A stretch of DNA of 64,000 bases from Mycobacterium sp. Aquia_216 (lineage in GTDB: Bacteria > Actinomycetota > Actinomycetes > Mycobacteriales > Mycobacteriaceae). Made by a program: the position numbers and the translations under genes. Below are positions 55,230 through 62,789 of the stretch, piece by piece (position 1 is the stretch's first letter; the number at the start of each line of letters is the position of its first letter). The stretch covers positions 1,178,001 through 1,242,000 of the forward strand of contig NZ_CP113529.1 in NCBI RefSeq assembly GCF_026723865.1, read 5' to 3'. The notes under the pieces are model-generated. The model was not told where the DNA came from. It worked only from the letters and a program-made list of their open reading frames with translations, and made no database searches.

Positions 55230-55751
55230 ATGACCGCCCCGATACCACCGCGACCCGCTCTGACCCGGCGGCGGATGCTGCTCGGTACCGCGGGTCTCGG
55301 CGTGCTCGTCGGGAGTGGCGTAGTGACTGCAGCCAGCGCGGCCGGCGCGCCCTCGCCCAAAACATTCGAGGTCAATCACAGCGACGCGGAGTGGCGGCAA
55401 CTTCTGACGCCACAGCAGTACGCCGTGCTTCGTACCGCGGCCACCGAGCAGCCCTACAGCAGCCCGCTCAACGATGAGCACCGGTCCGGGACCTTCGGAT
55501 GTGCGGGCTGTGGACAGGACCTGTTCTCGTCGACCACCAAGTTCGACAGCGGCACCGGCTGGCCGAGCTTCTGGAGAGCCCTGAGCGGCGCGGTACTCGA
55601 GCAGTCGGACAACACCATGGGCATGGCGCGCACAGAGGTGCTCTGCAGCCGTTGCGGCGGCCACCTCGGTCACGTCTTCAACGATGGCCCAGCGCCGACC
55701 GGCCTGCGCTACTGCATGAACGGCGTGGCGCTGCGCTTCCGATCTGCCTAG
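55230..55751 (+). CDS. msrB: Tat-exported methionine sulfoxide reductase B
   Basis: The 173-residue protein is MsrB with an N-terminal Tat signal: LTRRRMLLGTAGLGVLVGSG. The catalytic domain shows zinc cysteines CAGC (91, 94) and CSRC (139, 142), GTGWPSFW, and the reactive Cys 162 in RYCMNGVALRF. It should reduce methionine-R-sulfoxide in exported or membrane proteins. ATG 55230 gives a good signal. M. tuberculosis MsrB is cytosolic, so this exported copy is an extra. It follows htpX, a membrane quality-control protease. Confidence 0.88.
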   Translation: MTAPIPPRPALTRRRMLLGTAGLGVLVGSGVVTAASAAGAPSPKTFEVNHSDAEWRQLLTPQQYAVLRTAATEQPYSSPLNDEHRSGTFGCAGCGQDLFSSTTKFDSGTGWPSFWRALSGAVLEQSDNTMGMARTEVLCSRCGGHLGHVFNDGPAPTGLRYCMNGVALRFRSA

Positions 55752-55798
55752 CCCGCGCCCGGCGCTGCCGGGACCATGCGTGCGTTCTCGTTCCTTGC

Positions 55799-56155
55799 GT
55801 GAACCACTACACCTACCGGGTGGAATGGTCGCCCGACTACGACGACTACATCGGCGTCTGTCTCGAGTTGCCGTTCCTGCACGAACGCGCCGCAACAGCG
55901 CACGACGCGATCACCGCGATCACCGCGGCCGTCGACCAAAGACTGGTCGAAATGCGGGAGTTCGAGCGCCCGGCGCCGCCACCCCTGAGCGAACGCAAAT
56001 ACACCGGCACGTTCGTCGTCAGAACCTCGCGCGAACTGCATGCGCGCCTGGCCCGCGAGGCCATCGAGCAACACGTCTCGATGAACCAGTGGGTGGTTCA
56101 AAAGCTCAGCGGTCGCGAATTGCCCAGCGGCTTGGGGCTGTTCGGCCTCGACTAG
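55799..56155 (+). CDS. HicB-family protein without a HicA partner
   Basis: The 118-residue protein has the HicB N-terminal fold (YRVEWSPDYDDYIGVCLELP, LHERAATAHDAI) and a C-terminal Arc-like ribbon-helix-helix segment (FVVRTSRELHARLAREAIEQ HVSMNQWVV). HicB normally neutralises the HicA toxin. No small HicA-like ORF (a double-stranded RNA-binding fold with a conserved His) is seen beside it. It may be an orphan regulator. GTG 55799 is the first start in frame after the upstream msrB stop, but alternatives exist. Its stop overlaps gpsA by 4 nt in convergent orientation. Confidence 0.72.
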   Translation: MNHYTYRVEWSPDYDDYIGVCLELPFLHERAATAHDAITAITAAVDQRLVEMREFERPAPPPLSERKYTGTFVVRTSRELHARLAREAIEQHVSMNQWVVQKLSGRELPSGLGLFGLD

Positions 56156-57177
56156 AACCCGGAGCCGTGCACCTCATGGCCGGGGACTTCGGCGATCAGC
56201 CCGCTGTAGGCCTGCTCGACCGACGAACCGTGGTTGATTACGCCGTCGACCTCTCGGGCGATCGGCATGCTCAGGCCAAATTCATTGGCGAATTCCATGA
56301 CGACACTGGCGGCCTTGACCCCCTCGGCGACCTGATTCATCGATGCGATGATTTCGTCGATCGGCTTGCCCGCGCCCAGTTGTTCCCCGACGTGACGGTT
56401 GCGGCTGCGCTGGCTGGTACAGGTGACGATCAGGTCGCCCAGGCCGGCCAGTCCGGGAAAGGTTTCCGGATCTCCGCCCAATGCCACGCCCAGCTTTGTC
56501 ATCTCGCGCAGCGCCCGCGCGATGACCAGCGCGCGGGTGTTCTCGCCGATGCCCAGCGAGTAACCCATTCCGACCGCAATGGCGTAGACGTTCTTCAGCG
56601 CTCCGGCCATCTCGACACCGACGACGTCGTCGCTGGTGTACACGCGGAACCGCCGGGTGCGGAACAACGCTGCCAGTCGGGTGGCCAGATGTTGGTCGGG
56701 CATGGCCAGCACGGCCGCGGCGGCATAGCCCTCGCCGACCTCGCGGGCGATGTTCGGGCCGGCCAGGATGCCCGCCGGATGACCGGGTAGTACCTCCTCG
56801 ATGATCTGCGACATCCGCATATTGGTGCCCTGCTCGAGCCCCTTGACCAGCGACACCACCGGCACCCAGGGTCGCAATTCCTTGCCGAGTTCGGTGAGCA
56901 CGCCGCGGAACCCGTGTGAGGGCACACCCATGATGACGACGTCGGCGCAGTTGGCGGCCTCCGCGAAATCGTTGGTGGCGCGCAGGGTGTCGCTCAGTTC
57001 GACGTCATCGCCGAGGTAGCGGGAGTTGCGGTGGTTCTCGTTGATGTCCTTGGCGGTCTCTTCGGAGCGCACCCACTGCAATGTCGGCCCACGGCGTGCA
57101 CAGATGGACGCCACCGTGGTTCCCCAGGAACCACCTCCAAGGACAACGACTTTGGGTTCGCGCTTCTCGGCTGCCAT
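56152..57177 (-). CDS. gpsA: NAD(P)-dependent glycerol-3-phosphate dehydrogenase
   Basis: The 341-residue enzyme reduces dihydroxyacetone phosphate to glycerol-3-phosphate for phospholipid synthesis. The dinucleotide motif VVLGGGSWGTTVAS, the VSLVKGLEQG loop and the catalytic Lys in AGALKNVYAIAVG are visible. ATG 57177 gives the M. tuberculosis length of 341; a start 117 nt upstream adds unrelated residues. It is read toward the HicB gene and away from the monooxygenase end. Confidence 0.94.
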   Translation of the reverse strand: MAAEKREPKVVVLGGGSWGTTVASICARRGPTLQWVRSEETAKDINENHRNSRYLGDDVELSDTLRATNDFAEAANCADVVIMGVPSHGFRGVLTELGKELRPWVPVVSLVKGLEQGTNMRMSQIIEEVLPGHPAGILAGPNIAREVGEGYAAAAVLAMPDQHLATRLAALFRTRRFRVYTSDDVVGVEMAGALKNVYAIAVGMGYSLGIGENTRALVIARALREMTKLGVALGGDPETFPGLAGLGDLIVTCTSQRSRNRHVGEQLGAGKPIDEIIASMNQVAEGVKAASVVMEFANEFGLSMPIAREVDGVINHGSSVEQAYSGLIAEVPGHEVHGSGF

Positions 57178-57265
57178 GGAGCCAGCGTATTGCCGAAACC
57201 TCACATTTAATAGCAGTTCACGTCGCAATAGCTCACGAAAGGTCTGGCGCCGGACAAAGCGTGGC

Positions 57266-58777
57266 CTAACCCGCCACGGGTGCCCGGTCGGCAACGCGGC
57301 CGAACTCCATTGCTTCGTCGATGCGGTCGAACCGGTAATCGAGGGCGTCGGCGAGGTAGTTCTGCCGCACGTTCCACGGCCGCTTGGTGCCCGATTTGGG
57401 CAGCTGATGCGCCGAGCGCTTCACGTATCCGGCCGCGATGTCCCAGGACGGCTTCTCGGCCATCGGCTCGTCGCCCAAGTGTGGGTAGGCGTGGGTGTAG
57501 CCGTGAGAAGACATGTGAGCCAACAGCTTTGCGGTGGCACGAGCCGTGATGTCGGCCCGCAGCGTCCACGACGCGTTCGTGTAGCCCACACACCAGAACA
57601 GGTTGGGCACGTCCTCGAGCATGTGCGCCTTGTAGACGAAACGCTCTCGGTGATCGACCTTTTCGCCGTCCAGGCTGATCGCGGCCCCGCCCAGCGCCTG
57701 CAGTTGGAGGCCGGTGGCGGTGACGATGATGTCGGCGTCGAGGTGCGTGCCGGTTTTCAGCGCGATACCGGTGGCGTCGACATGGTCGATCTGATCGGTG
57801 ACGACCTCGGCGCGGCCCTGGGTGATCGAGTTGTACAAGTCGGCGTCGGGGATCAGGCACATGCGTTGGTCCCACGGGTTGTAGCGCGGTTTGAAGTGGA
57901 CGTCGACCTCGTACCCGTCGGGCAGGCTGTCGATCGCCTTGCGCCGCAGCAGCCACTTGATCGCGCCCGGTAGCTTGCGGGACAAGAAGAAGAACACCGC
58001 CTCGGTCAAGGCGTTGTACATCCGGATTACCAGGTGAGAAGCCTTGCGGGGCAACAGAGTACGAATAACGTCGTCGAGCTTTCGGTACTTCGACGCCGAC
58101 ACCAGATAGGTTGGCGAGCGCTGCAGCATCGTCACTGTCGCGGCCCGGTCCGAGAGCGAGGGGAGCAGGGTGACGGCGGTGGCACCGCTGCCGATCACCA
58201 CCACCTTCTTGCCGGTGTAGTCCAAGTCCTCCGGCCAGTGCTGGGGATGGACGACGGGGCCGCCGAACTGCTCGATGCCGGGGAATTCCGGGGTGTAGCC
58301 CTCGTCGTAGTTGTAGTAGCCAGAAGCGAAGAACACGAATCGGCTGCGATAAATCGTGGCGGAGCCGCCTTGGTCGACGGTGACGGTCCAGGTGTCGGTG
58401 GACGAATCCCAGTCCGCGGAACGGACATAGCTGTCGAACTGGATGTGGCGATCGATGCCGTACTTGCGCGCGGTGGCCGAGAGGTACTCGCGGATGTGCA
58501 CTCCGTCGGCGACGCCCTCCTTGCGAGTCCAGGGCTCGAAGGGAAACGACAGCGTGAAGATGCTGCTGTCCGAGCGCACCCCGGGATACCGGAACAGGTC
58601 CCAGGTGCCGCCGATCCGCTCGCGGCGCTCCAGGATCGCGTACGTCATATGAGGATTGCGTTCGGCGATCCGGTAGGCCGCGCCGATGCCGGAGATGCCG
58701 GCGCCGACGATGACGACGTCGAAGTAACCGGCCCCGGCCGGTGGGCGGCCGCTGGCTTCCTGGGGAGTCACGGTCAT
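57266..58777 (-). CDS. FAD-containing Baeyer-Villiger-type monooxygenase (Rv0565c-like)
   Basis: The 503-residue flavoprotein has the FAD motif VVIVGAGISGIGAAY, the BVMO fingerprint FGGPVVHPQHWP (FxGxxxHxxxWP) and the NADPH motif VVVIGSGATAVTLLP. It should oxidise ketones or heteroatoms with NADPH and O2; relatives include EthA, which activates prodrugs. GAGG lies 6 nt before ATG 58777. The gene stands between gpsA and the DinB gene, separated by about 75 bp from the latter. Confidence 0.9.
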   Translation of the reverse strand: MTVTPQEASGRPPAGAGYFDVVIVGAGISGIGAAYRIAERNPHMTYAILERRERIGGTWDLFRYPGVRSDSSIFTLSFPFEPWTRKEGVADGVHIREYLSATARKYGIDRHIQFDSYVRSADWDSSTDTWTVTVDQGGSATIYRSRFVFFASGYYNYDEGYTPEFPGIEQFGGPVVHPQHWPEDLDYTGKKVVVIGSGATAVTLLPSLSDRAATVTMLQRSPTYLVSASKYRKLDDVIRTLLPRKASHLVIRMYNALTEAVFFFLSRKLPGAIKWLLRRKAIDSLPDGYEVDVHFKPRYNPWDQRMCLIPDADLYNSITQGRAEVVTDQIDHVDATGIALKTGTHLDADIIVTATGLQLQALGGAAISLDGEKVDHRERFVYKAHMLEDVPNLFWCVGYTNASWTLRADITARATAKLLAHMSSHGYTHAYPHLGDEPMAEKPSWDIAAGYVKRSAHQLPKSGTKRPWNVRQNYLADALDYRFDRIDEAMEFGRVADRAPVAG

Positions 58778-58854
58778 CGTGAACCTCGCTTGCGGTGTGG
58801 GACTCGTCACTAGCGTAGGACCGACTGGTTGGTCGGATCAGCGGACCCGGTTAA

Positions 58855-59352
58855 TCACAGCTGGCTGCTGATGTCGCCGAGGTGGTGTTGCGCCTCATGC
58901 GCCGTATGCACAGCAAGCCACCGCAACGATCGCTCGCTGGTTTCGGGGAAGTGGTAGCGAACTGTGCGGTTCCAGTCGCCGTCGGACAGCCGGCCGAGGA
59001 CGTTGCCGAGCATCTGCGCGGCGTCGGCGAGTTGGCGGGCCACGTCGACAGGCTCCTGGTCGGCATACCCGTCGTGCACGGCCCGCTCGTCGCGTCCCAT
59101 TGCGGTGCAGTCGGGCCGATCCACGCGCAGCGCCGCGAGCACGCGCTCGCGCTGGACAAGCAGCATGTCCCGCAGATGGCATCCGTACTCCAGCGGGGAC
59201 CACTGGGCGGGTTGCCGCCTAGATCGCAGGTCAACATCGCGGCGACGCAAGATGGTCACGACCGTACCGACCCGCTCGGTGATGGCGTCCCCGGCGGTCG
59301 CGGCCCGACTGAGGTCGTAAACGAAACCGCACTGTGCACATTCATCGGTCAC
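58855..59352 (-). CDS. DinB-like domain protein, third gene of the Xre/RES operon
   Basis: The 165-residue protein has a DinB/DUF664-type four-helix fold: QWSPLEYGCHLRDMLLVQRER and VHTAHEAQHHLGDI supply candidate metal-binding His residues. A short CAQCGFVYD at the start is unusual for DinB proteins and might bind zinc. GTG 59352 overlaps the RES gene stop (GTGA), with GGAG five bases upstream, so it is translated with the toxin gene. Relatives include mycothiol- or bacillithiol-linked enzymes. Role in the operon is unknown. Confidence 0.78.
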   Translation of the reverse strand: MTDECAQCGFVYDLSRAATAGDAITERVGTVVTILRRRDVDLRSRRQPAQWSPLEYGCHLRDMLLVQRERVLAALRVDRPDCTAMGRDERAVHDGYADQEPVDVARQLADAAQMLGNVLGRLSDGDWNRTVRYHFPETSERSLRWLAVHTAHEAQHHLGDISSQL

Positions 59353-59975
59353 GGTGGCTCCATCAACACGTCGACGTGCAGGGGCGCGCATCGGTCGATC
59401 AGCCAGATTTGGTCGGCCGGACTGGCGAAGATGCGCGCGTGCGACGGGTCCTGACTAAATGCGTGGGCGCACCTGTCGCCGAAGAAGACGTAGGCCTTGG
59501 TGTCGTTGCATTGCCGCGACATCCACACCAGCCCGTCGAACCCGGCGTCATGGGCGGCCTGCGCCCAGCGCACCGTCGCGGCATACGTCGAGGCCGGGCC
59601 GGACGTGAGTTCGTCGGCGGTGACCTTGAGGCGGCGCAACGCGGTGCCGTGCAGCACGGCCACGCGCACACTTTGCTCGAGTTTGAGCCGGACCAGCACC
59701 TTGGCCGCGTACTGGTCGTAGGGGAGCAGGCCGCCGGCGGCCGGAATGTCGTGCAGCAGCGTCTCGGCGATGGCCGCGTCCTCGGTGTCCGCCGCATACA
59801 TGATCGGCACCACCGGCTTGCCGAAGAAACCGAACCGGGTCCGCGCGCCGAAGCCGGGGTTGAAGTCGGTGGCGGTTCGGGTGGCCGACAGGACCCGGTA
59901 GAGCAGGTGTCCCTCCGGCAGGGCGGCGGTGACCGGGTTGAAAGGGTCCGGCGGTTGCATCACTGGTCCTGTCAC
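59349..59975 (-). CDS. RES-domain protein, probable NAD-consuming toxin
   Basis: The 208-residue protein has the RES-domain residues in order: Arg near 27 in LLYRVLS, Tyr and Glu in MYAADTEDAAIAETLLHD, and Ser in ASTYAATVRWAQ. RES toxins (M. tuberculosis MbcT; Pseudomonas Res) break down NAD+ and are held in check by an Xre/MbcA-type antitoxin, which is encoded directly upstream with overlapping ends. GTG 59975 overlaps that stop; TTG 59978 and ATG 59960 are alternatives. The downstream DinB gene also overlaps it. Confidence 0.87.
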   Translation of the reverse strand: MTGPVMQPPDPFNPVTAALPEGHLLYRVLSATRTATDFNPGFGARTRFGFFGKPVVPIMYAADTEDAAIAETLLHDIPAAGGLLPYDQYAAKVLVRLKLEQSVRVAVLHGTALRRLKVTADELTSGPASTYAATVRWAQAAHDAGFDGLVWMSRQCNDTKAYVFFGDRCAHAFSQDPSHARIFASPADQIWLIDRCAPLHVDVLMEPP

Positions 59976-60481
59976 CAAGACACGGCCAGGGCCTCCCCGG
60001 CGACCGCCACGACGCGGTCCGGATCAGTGGCGAGGTGGTCGACGGGCCGGTCCCCGTCCAGGTAGGTGGTGGGCGAGCAGAGCCACTGCACCAGACCCGC
60101 CTCCGACCAGCCGCTGTCGTCGGCGATCGCGAGCAGGCGTCCGATCACGGCCAACGGCTTTCCGTCCGGGCCGAACTGGAAGCCGGGATAGGAAAGGTAA
60201 TTGCCCTGACGGACCGCGGCCAGCGTCTTGTTGCGGCGCGCGGTGGTGGCCAGGTTGCGCGGTGCGCTGGACCGCGACCCCATCCGCTTGCCCGCCTCGG
60301 TGCTGGTCAGCATCCCGAATTCGGCCTCGATGCGGGCATAGAGGTTCAGCTCGGCCTGAACGGCCCGCGCGACGGCGGGCTCGGTGTACACCGTGACCGA
60401 CGACAGGGCGACACCGACGGCATGCACGCTCTCGCGTAGCCGCCGGTTCGCGGCGTCCAGCTCGGCAACCGTGGGGGTCAT
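59972..60481 (-). CDS. Xre/MbcA/ParS-type antitoxin of the RES system
   Basis: The 169-residue protein has a helical N-terminal part (EFGMLTSTEAGKRMGSRS is helix-turn-helix-like, residues about 55-72) and the MbcA/ParS toxin-binding C-terminal domain (GLVQWLCSPTTYLDGDRPVDHL). It should bind and block the RES protein and also repress its own promoter. The ATG is the first gene after an 18-7-18 inverted repeat. The stop overlaps the toxin start (GTGA), so the two are translated together. Confidence 0.85.
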   Translation of the reverse strand: MTPTVAELDAANRRLRESVHAVGVALSSVTVYTEPAVARAVQAELNLYARIEAEFGMLTSTEAGKRMGSRSSAPRNLATTARRNKTLAAVRQGNYLSYPGFQFGPDGKPLAVIGRLLAIADDSGWSEAGLVQWLCSPTTYLDGDRPVDHLATDPDRVVAVAGEALAVSW

Positions 60482-60492
60482 GGCAAGCTCCT

Positions 60493-60535
60493 ACATTCGT
60501 TTCGTGCACTTCAGTTTAGTGCACGAAACGAATGT
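60493..60535. promoter_or_regulatory. 18-7-18 perfect inverted repeat in the Xre/RES promoter
   Basis: Arms of 18 bp (ACATTCGTTTCGTGCACT and its exact complement) flank the 7-base TCAGTTT. The left arm ends about 11 bp from the antitoxin ATG, and a TAAACT -10 candidate on the minus strand (60513-60518) lies in the middle, so repressor binding would cover the promoter. The repeat could also fold into a strong RNA hairpin. The arms contain GTGCACGAA half-sites. Confidence 0.82.
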
Positions 60536-60623
60536 CCGGCGTTTCAAACCGCGAGCGTAACCCCGCGGCGAAAAGTCGCGCGCAATTTCGCCGTGGCGTT
60601 ACGCTCGGCGCGCCCGGCAGGAC

Positions 60624-61115
60624 CTAGCGGTAGTTCACGAACTGCAGCGCCACCTCCAGGTCGGCGCTGCGCAGCAGCGCTTGAACCGCCTGCAGGTCGT
60701 CGCGTTTCTTGCTGCTGACCCGGATCTCGTCGCCCTGGATCTGGGACTTGACGCCCTTCGGTCCCTCGTCGCGGATCAGCTTGGTGATCTTCTTGGCGTT
60801 CTCGCTGTCGATGCCCTGTTTGAGGGTCCCGGTGACCTTGAAGGTCTTGCCCGAGGCCTGCGGCTCGCCGGCGTCGAAAGCCTTCATCGAGATGTCGCGA
60901 CGGATCAACTTCTCCTTGAACACGTCGATCGCGGCCTTGATGCGCTCCTCGGTGGACGAGGTCAGCTCCACGGCCTCCTCGCCCTTCCACGCGATCGTGG
61001 TGTCGGTACCCCGGAAGTCGAAGCGGGTGGCCAACTCCTTGGCGGCCTGGTTTAGCGCGTTGTCGACCTCTTGCCGGTCGAACTTGCTGACGATGTCGAA
61101 CGATGAGTCCGCCAT
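60624..61115 (-). CDS. YajQ-family nucleotide-binding protein (Rv0566c-like)
   Basis: The 163-residue protein has the DUF520/YajQ sequence: [45 protein letters not shown] and the final [12 protein letters not shown]. Members bind nucleotides; in some bacteria they sense cyclic di-GMP. Function in mycobacteria is unknown. AAGGGCGATCGC precedes the ATG. It is divergent from the tRNA-Tyr gene, and is the last member of the conserved M. tuberculosis-like order in the window. Confidence 0.92.
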   Translation of the reverse strand: MADSSFDIVSKFDRQEVDNALNQAAKELATRFDFRGTDTTIAWKGEEAVELTSSTEERIKAAIDVFKEKLIRRDISMKAFDAGEPQASGKTFKVTGTLKQGIDSENAKKITKLIRDEGPKGVKSQIQGDEIRVSSKKRDDLQAVQALLRSADLEVALQFVNYR

Positions 61116-61146
61116 GCGATCGCCCTTCCTCGTTGCTCCTAGCCGT

Positions 61147-61175
61147 TTGTGAATTGTCTACCCGCTCGTTGTAAC
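61147..61175 (+). promoter_or_regulatory. promoter of tRNA-Tyr
   Basis: TTGTGA (61147-61152) and TGTAAC (61170-61175) are separated by 17 bp. The -10 ends 9 bp before the mature tRNA, a typical distance for a stable RNA promoter. Confidence 0.65.
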
Positions 61176-61184
61176 CTGCTAGGC

Positions 61185-61270
61185 GGCAGGTTGCCCGAGC
61201 GGCCAATGGGAGCGGACTGTAAATCCGTCGGCTAACGCCTACACTGGTTCGAATCCAGTACCTGCCACCA
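61185..61270 (+). tRNA. tyrT: tRNA-Tyr (GTA anticodon), CCA encoded
   Basis: The 86-nt gene folds as a class II tRNA. Acceptor arms GGCAGGT and ACCTGCC pair exactly, and ACCA is encoded. The anticodon loop CTGTAAA presents GTA for tyrosine. The long variable arm (CGGCTAACGCC) and TPsiC stem with GGTTCGAATCC are in place. A near-consensus promoter precedes it. It marks the boundary where conserved gene order ends; tRNA genes are common insertion sites, but no integrase was seen. Confidence 0.97.
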
Positions 61271-61431
61271 CAGGGCAGAGGGCATTTTCGCCTACTGCAA
61301 CAGGTTTGAACACCTCGGCCTTTGGCTGTAGCCCATGCATGGAGTCGGGATGGCGCGGGTCAACGAAGGTTAGGTCACGCTACCTGCGTTGTAGCGACCG
61401 GCAAGCGAGCTGTCACGGCCCCGGTCGAGTC

Positions 61432-61575
61432 TCACTCGCCTGCAGTTGTGGTCTCGCCCGGCGGAGCCGAGGCGGGATTATCGTCGGGGGACACATCGGT
61501 TTCTGTATTTTCCTGCTCGCCCTTTTGAGGGGGCTGTTCGTCCCCTTCTGGCGGTGGTTGCTCGGAGGTCGTCAC
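61432..61575 (-). CDS. 47-residue acidic, disordered protein candidate
   Basis: A short frame opens with GTG 61575, preceded by GGAG seven bases upstream, and encodes an acidic Glu/Pro/Thr/Gln-rich peptide (TTSEQPPPEGDEQPPQKGEQ at the start, ending PGETTTAGE). The opposite strand has a longer open frame with hydrophobic residues, which looks like its shadow. No domain. It lies downstream of tRNA-Tyr, in a region where M. tuberculosis order is lost. Confidence 0.42.
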   Translation of the reverse strand: MTTSEQPPPEGDEQPPQKGEQENTETDVSPDDNPASAPPGETTTAGE

Positions 61576-61759
61576 GCTAGTTCTCCATTCCCGCGGTGAT
61601 TGATGGGTGTCAGCTACCCGAGTTCAGGGCGCAGGAAACCAGGCCTTCACAGCCGTGATCCGCAAGCGTTCGTCGGCCCGTATCGGTCGACATCGAGCAC
61701 CGCCGTCTTGGCCCCAGAAGTCGTTGCACCACTTGGGCGTTCACCCCGATGGTCGTGCC

Positions 61760-62266
61760 TCACGGTGCGAGCTGGACATGGCCCCGCGGCGGAGCCGGGG
61801 AAGGCGGCGGCGGCGACGGTGGGGGCGGCGGAGGTGCGGGGGGTGCCTCCGGTTCCGGAGCGGGTCCCTCCGGTGGGTGGGGCGGCGGCGCCAACGGCTG
61901 TTCTGCCCGAGGTGCCGGTGGCGCGACCCGCCGTGGTGGCGCGACAGGCGGCGGCGCGATCGGATTTGCCGTCGGTGCCGGCAGCGGTGGCGGCGGGTCA
62001 GGCGTAAGTTCCCCCAACGGGATTGGCCGGATAGGTCCGGTAGCGCAACAGGCTCCGTTTGGCATGTCCGCAGCAACTCGGAGCATCGGCACCGGCAAGT
62101 GTGCTGCACCGACCACGCTCAAGGCGCTGCCTAGCGCGGCGATGGGCACCGCACACACAGCCCGTATTCGACGCCAACATGGCCGTCGCGCCGCGCCCTC
62201 AATCTGCGGGTCTGCGCGAAAGCCCAGTGGTGACTCGGGGTTACAACCAGCTACGATCTTCATCAT
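61760..62266 (-). CDS. proline-rich protein, uncertain
   Basis: The 168-residue product has a basic segment and a hydrophobic stretch (AVCAVPIAALGSALSVVGAA, residues about 36-55) that could be a signal or membrane anchor, then a Pro-dense tail (PPPPLPAPTANPIAPPPVAP and further PPPPPP runs). The complementary strand reads as a Gly-rich PGRS-like frame, which is the shadow of these Pro codons. No strong ribosome site is seen before either ATG (62266 or 62263), so the start is uncertain. It may be a mycobacterial envelope protein. I do not recognise a family. Confidence 0.42.
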   Translation of the reverse strand: MMKIVAGCNPESPLGFRADPQIEGAARRPCWRRIRAVCAVPIAALGSALSVVGAAHLPVPMLRVAADMPNGACCATGPIRPIPLGELTPDPPPPLPAPTANPIAPPPVAPPRRVAPPAPRAEQPLAPPPHPPEGPAPEPEAPPAPPPPPPSPPPPSPAPPRGHVQLAP

Positions 62267-62355
62267 TGCAGGCGCCAGACGGCTGCGCAGTTAACGCCAG
62301 GTATCGACTGAACTTGATACCTGGCAGATGACACCGAAGAAATGGAAACCGCGCC

Positions 62356-62733
62356 GTGCGTACCGGCATCACCAGCCTTGCCAGCGCTCTGGCTGGCGTC
62401 TCGGTGATGCTGACCGCCGCAATTATCTGCGCTGGCGCGGCCGCTGCCGACTCCCAGGAAGATCAGTTTGTGGCGGAGCTCTCGCAACTACAGATTCCCG
62501 TCGTCGATAACGTGCCGGGACTCGTCTACCGAGCTCATGAACTCTGTGGCGAACTCGATCGCGGTACTTCGTTCCAGGGCGTAGTGGACGAGGTGACGAA
62601 CACGACGTATCAAGACAATCCGTCGTTACGCATGGTTCCCGATCGGGTTACCCGTACCGCGGTCAAATTCATCACCGCATCAGTGGACAACTACTGCCCA
62701 AGCCACAAGGGCCAGCTTCCGCCTCCGTCCTGA
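62356..62733 (+). CDS. exported DUF732 protein
   Basis: The 125-residue protein has a signal peptide (VRTGITSLASALAGVSVML, cleavage near GAAAA-DS) and a DUF732 domain with conserved Cys in RAHELCGELDRG and VDNYCPSHKG, likely forming a disulfide. GTG 62356 is used, with GGAAACCGCGCC in front. This is the second DUF732 gene in the window (the other is at 50708). Function is unknown. A zinc-free quinone oxidoreductase gene converges on it with a 56-bp gap. Confidence 0.8.
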   Translation: MRTGITSLASALAGVSVMLTAAIICAGAAAADSQEDQFVAELSQLQIPVVDNVPGLVYRAHELCGELDRGTSFQGVVDEVTNTTYQDNPSLRMVPDRVTRTAVKFITASVDNYCPSHKGQLPPPS

Positions 62734-62789
62734 GGCGAAACCCGCTGTGCGAGTCGTTGATTCGCGCGATCCCGGACGGTGTCTGCCAC

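Noticed and set aside
61185..61270. tRNA-Tyr as an integration site of a mobile element
   Set aside because: No integrase, no duplicated tRNA 3' end and no attachment repeat were seen within the window.
61306..61599. Plus-strand 97-codon frame with hydrophobic end after tRNA-Tyr
   Set aside because: No ribosome site and Cys/Arg-rich start; it overlaps the better minus-strand acidic frame.
61749..62294. Gly-rich plus-strand frame resembling a PE_PGRS protein
   Set aside because: It has no PE domain or signal and reads the complement of a Pro-rich minus-strand frame; poly-Gly is the expected shadow of Pro codons in this GC-rich DNA.
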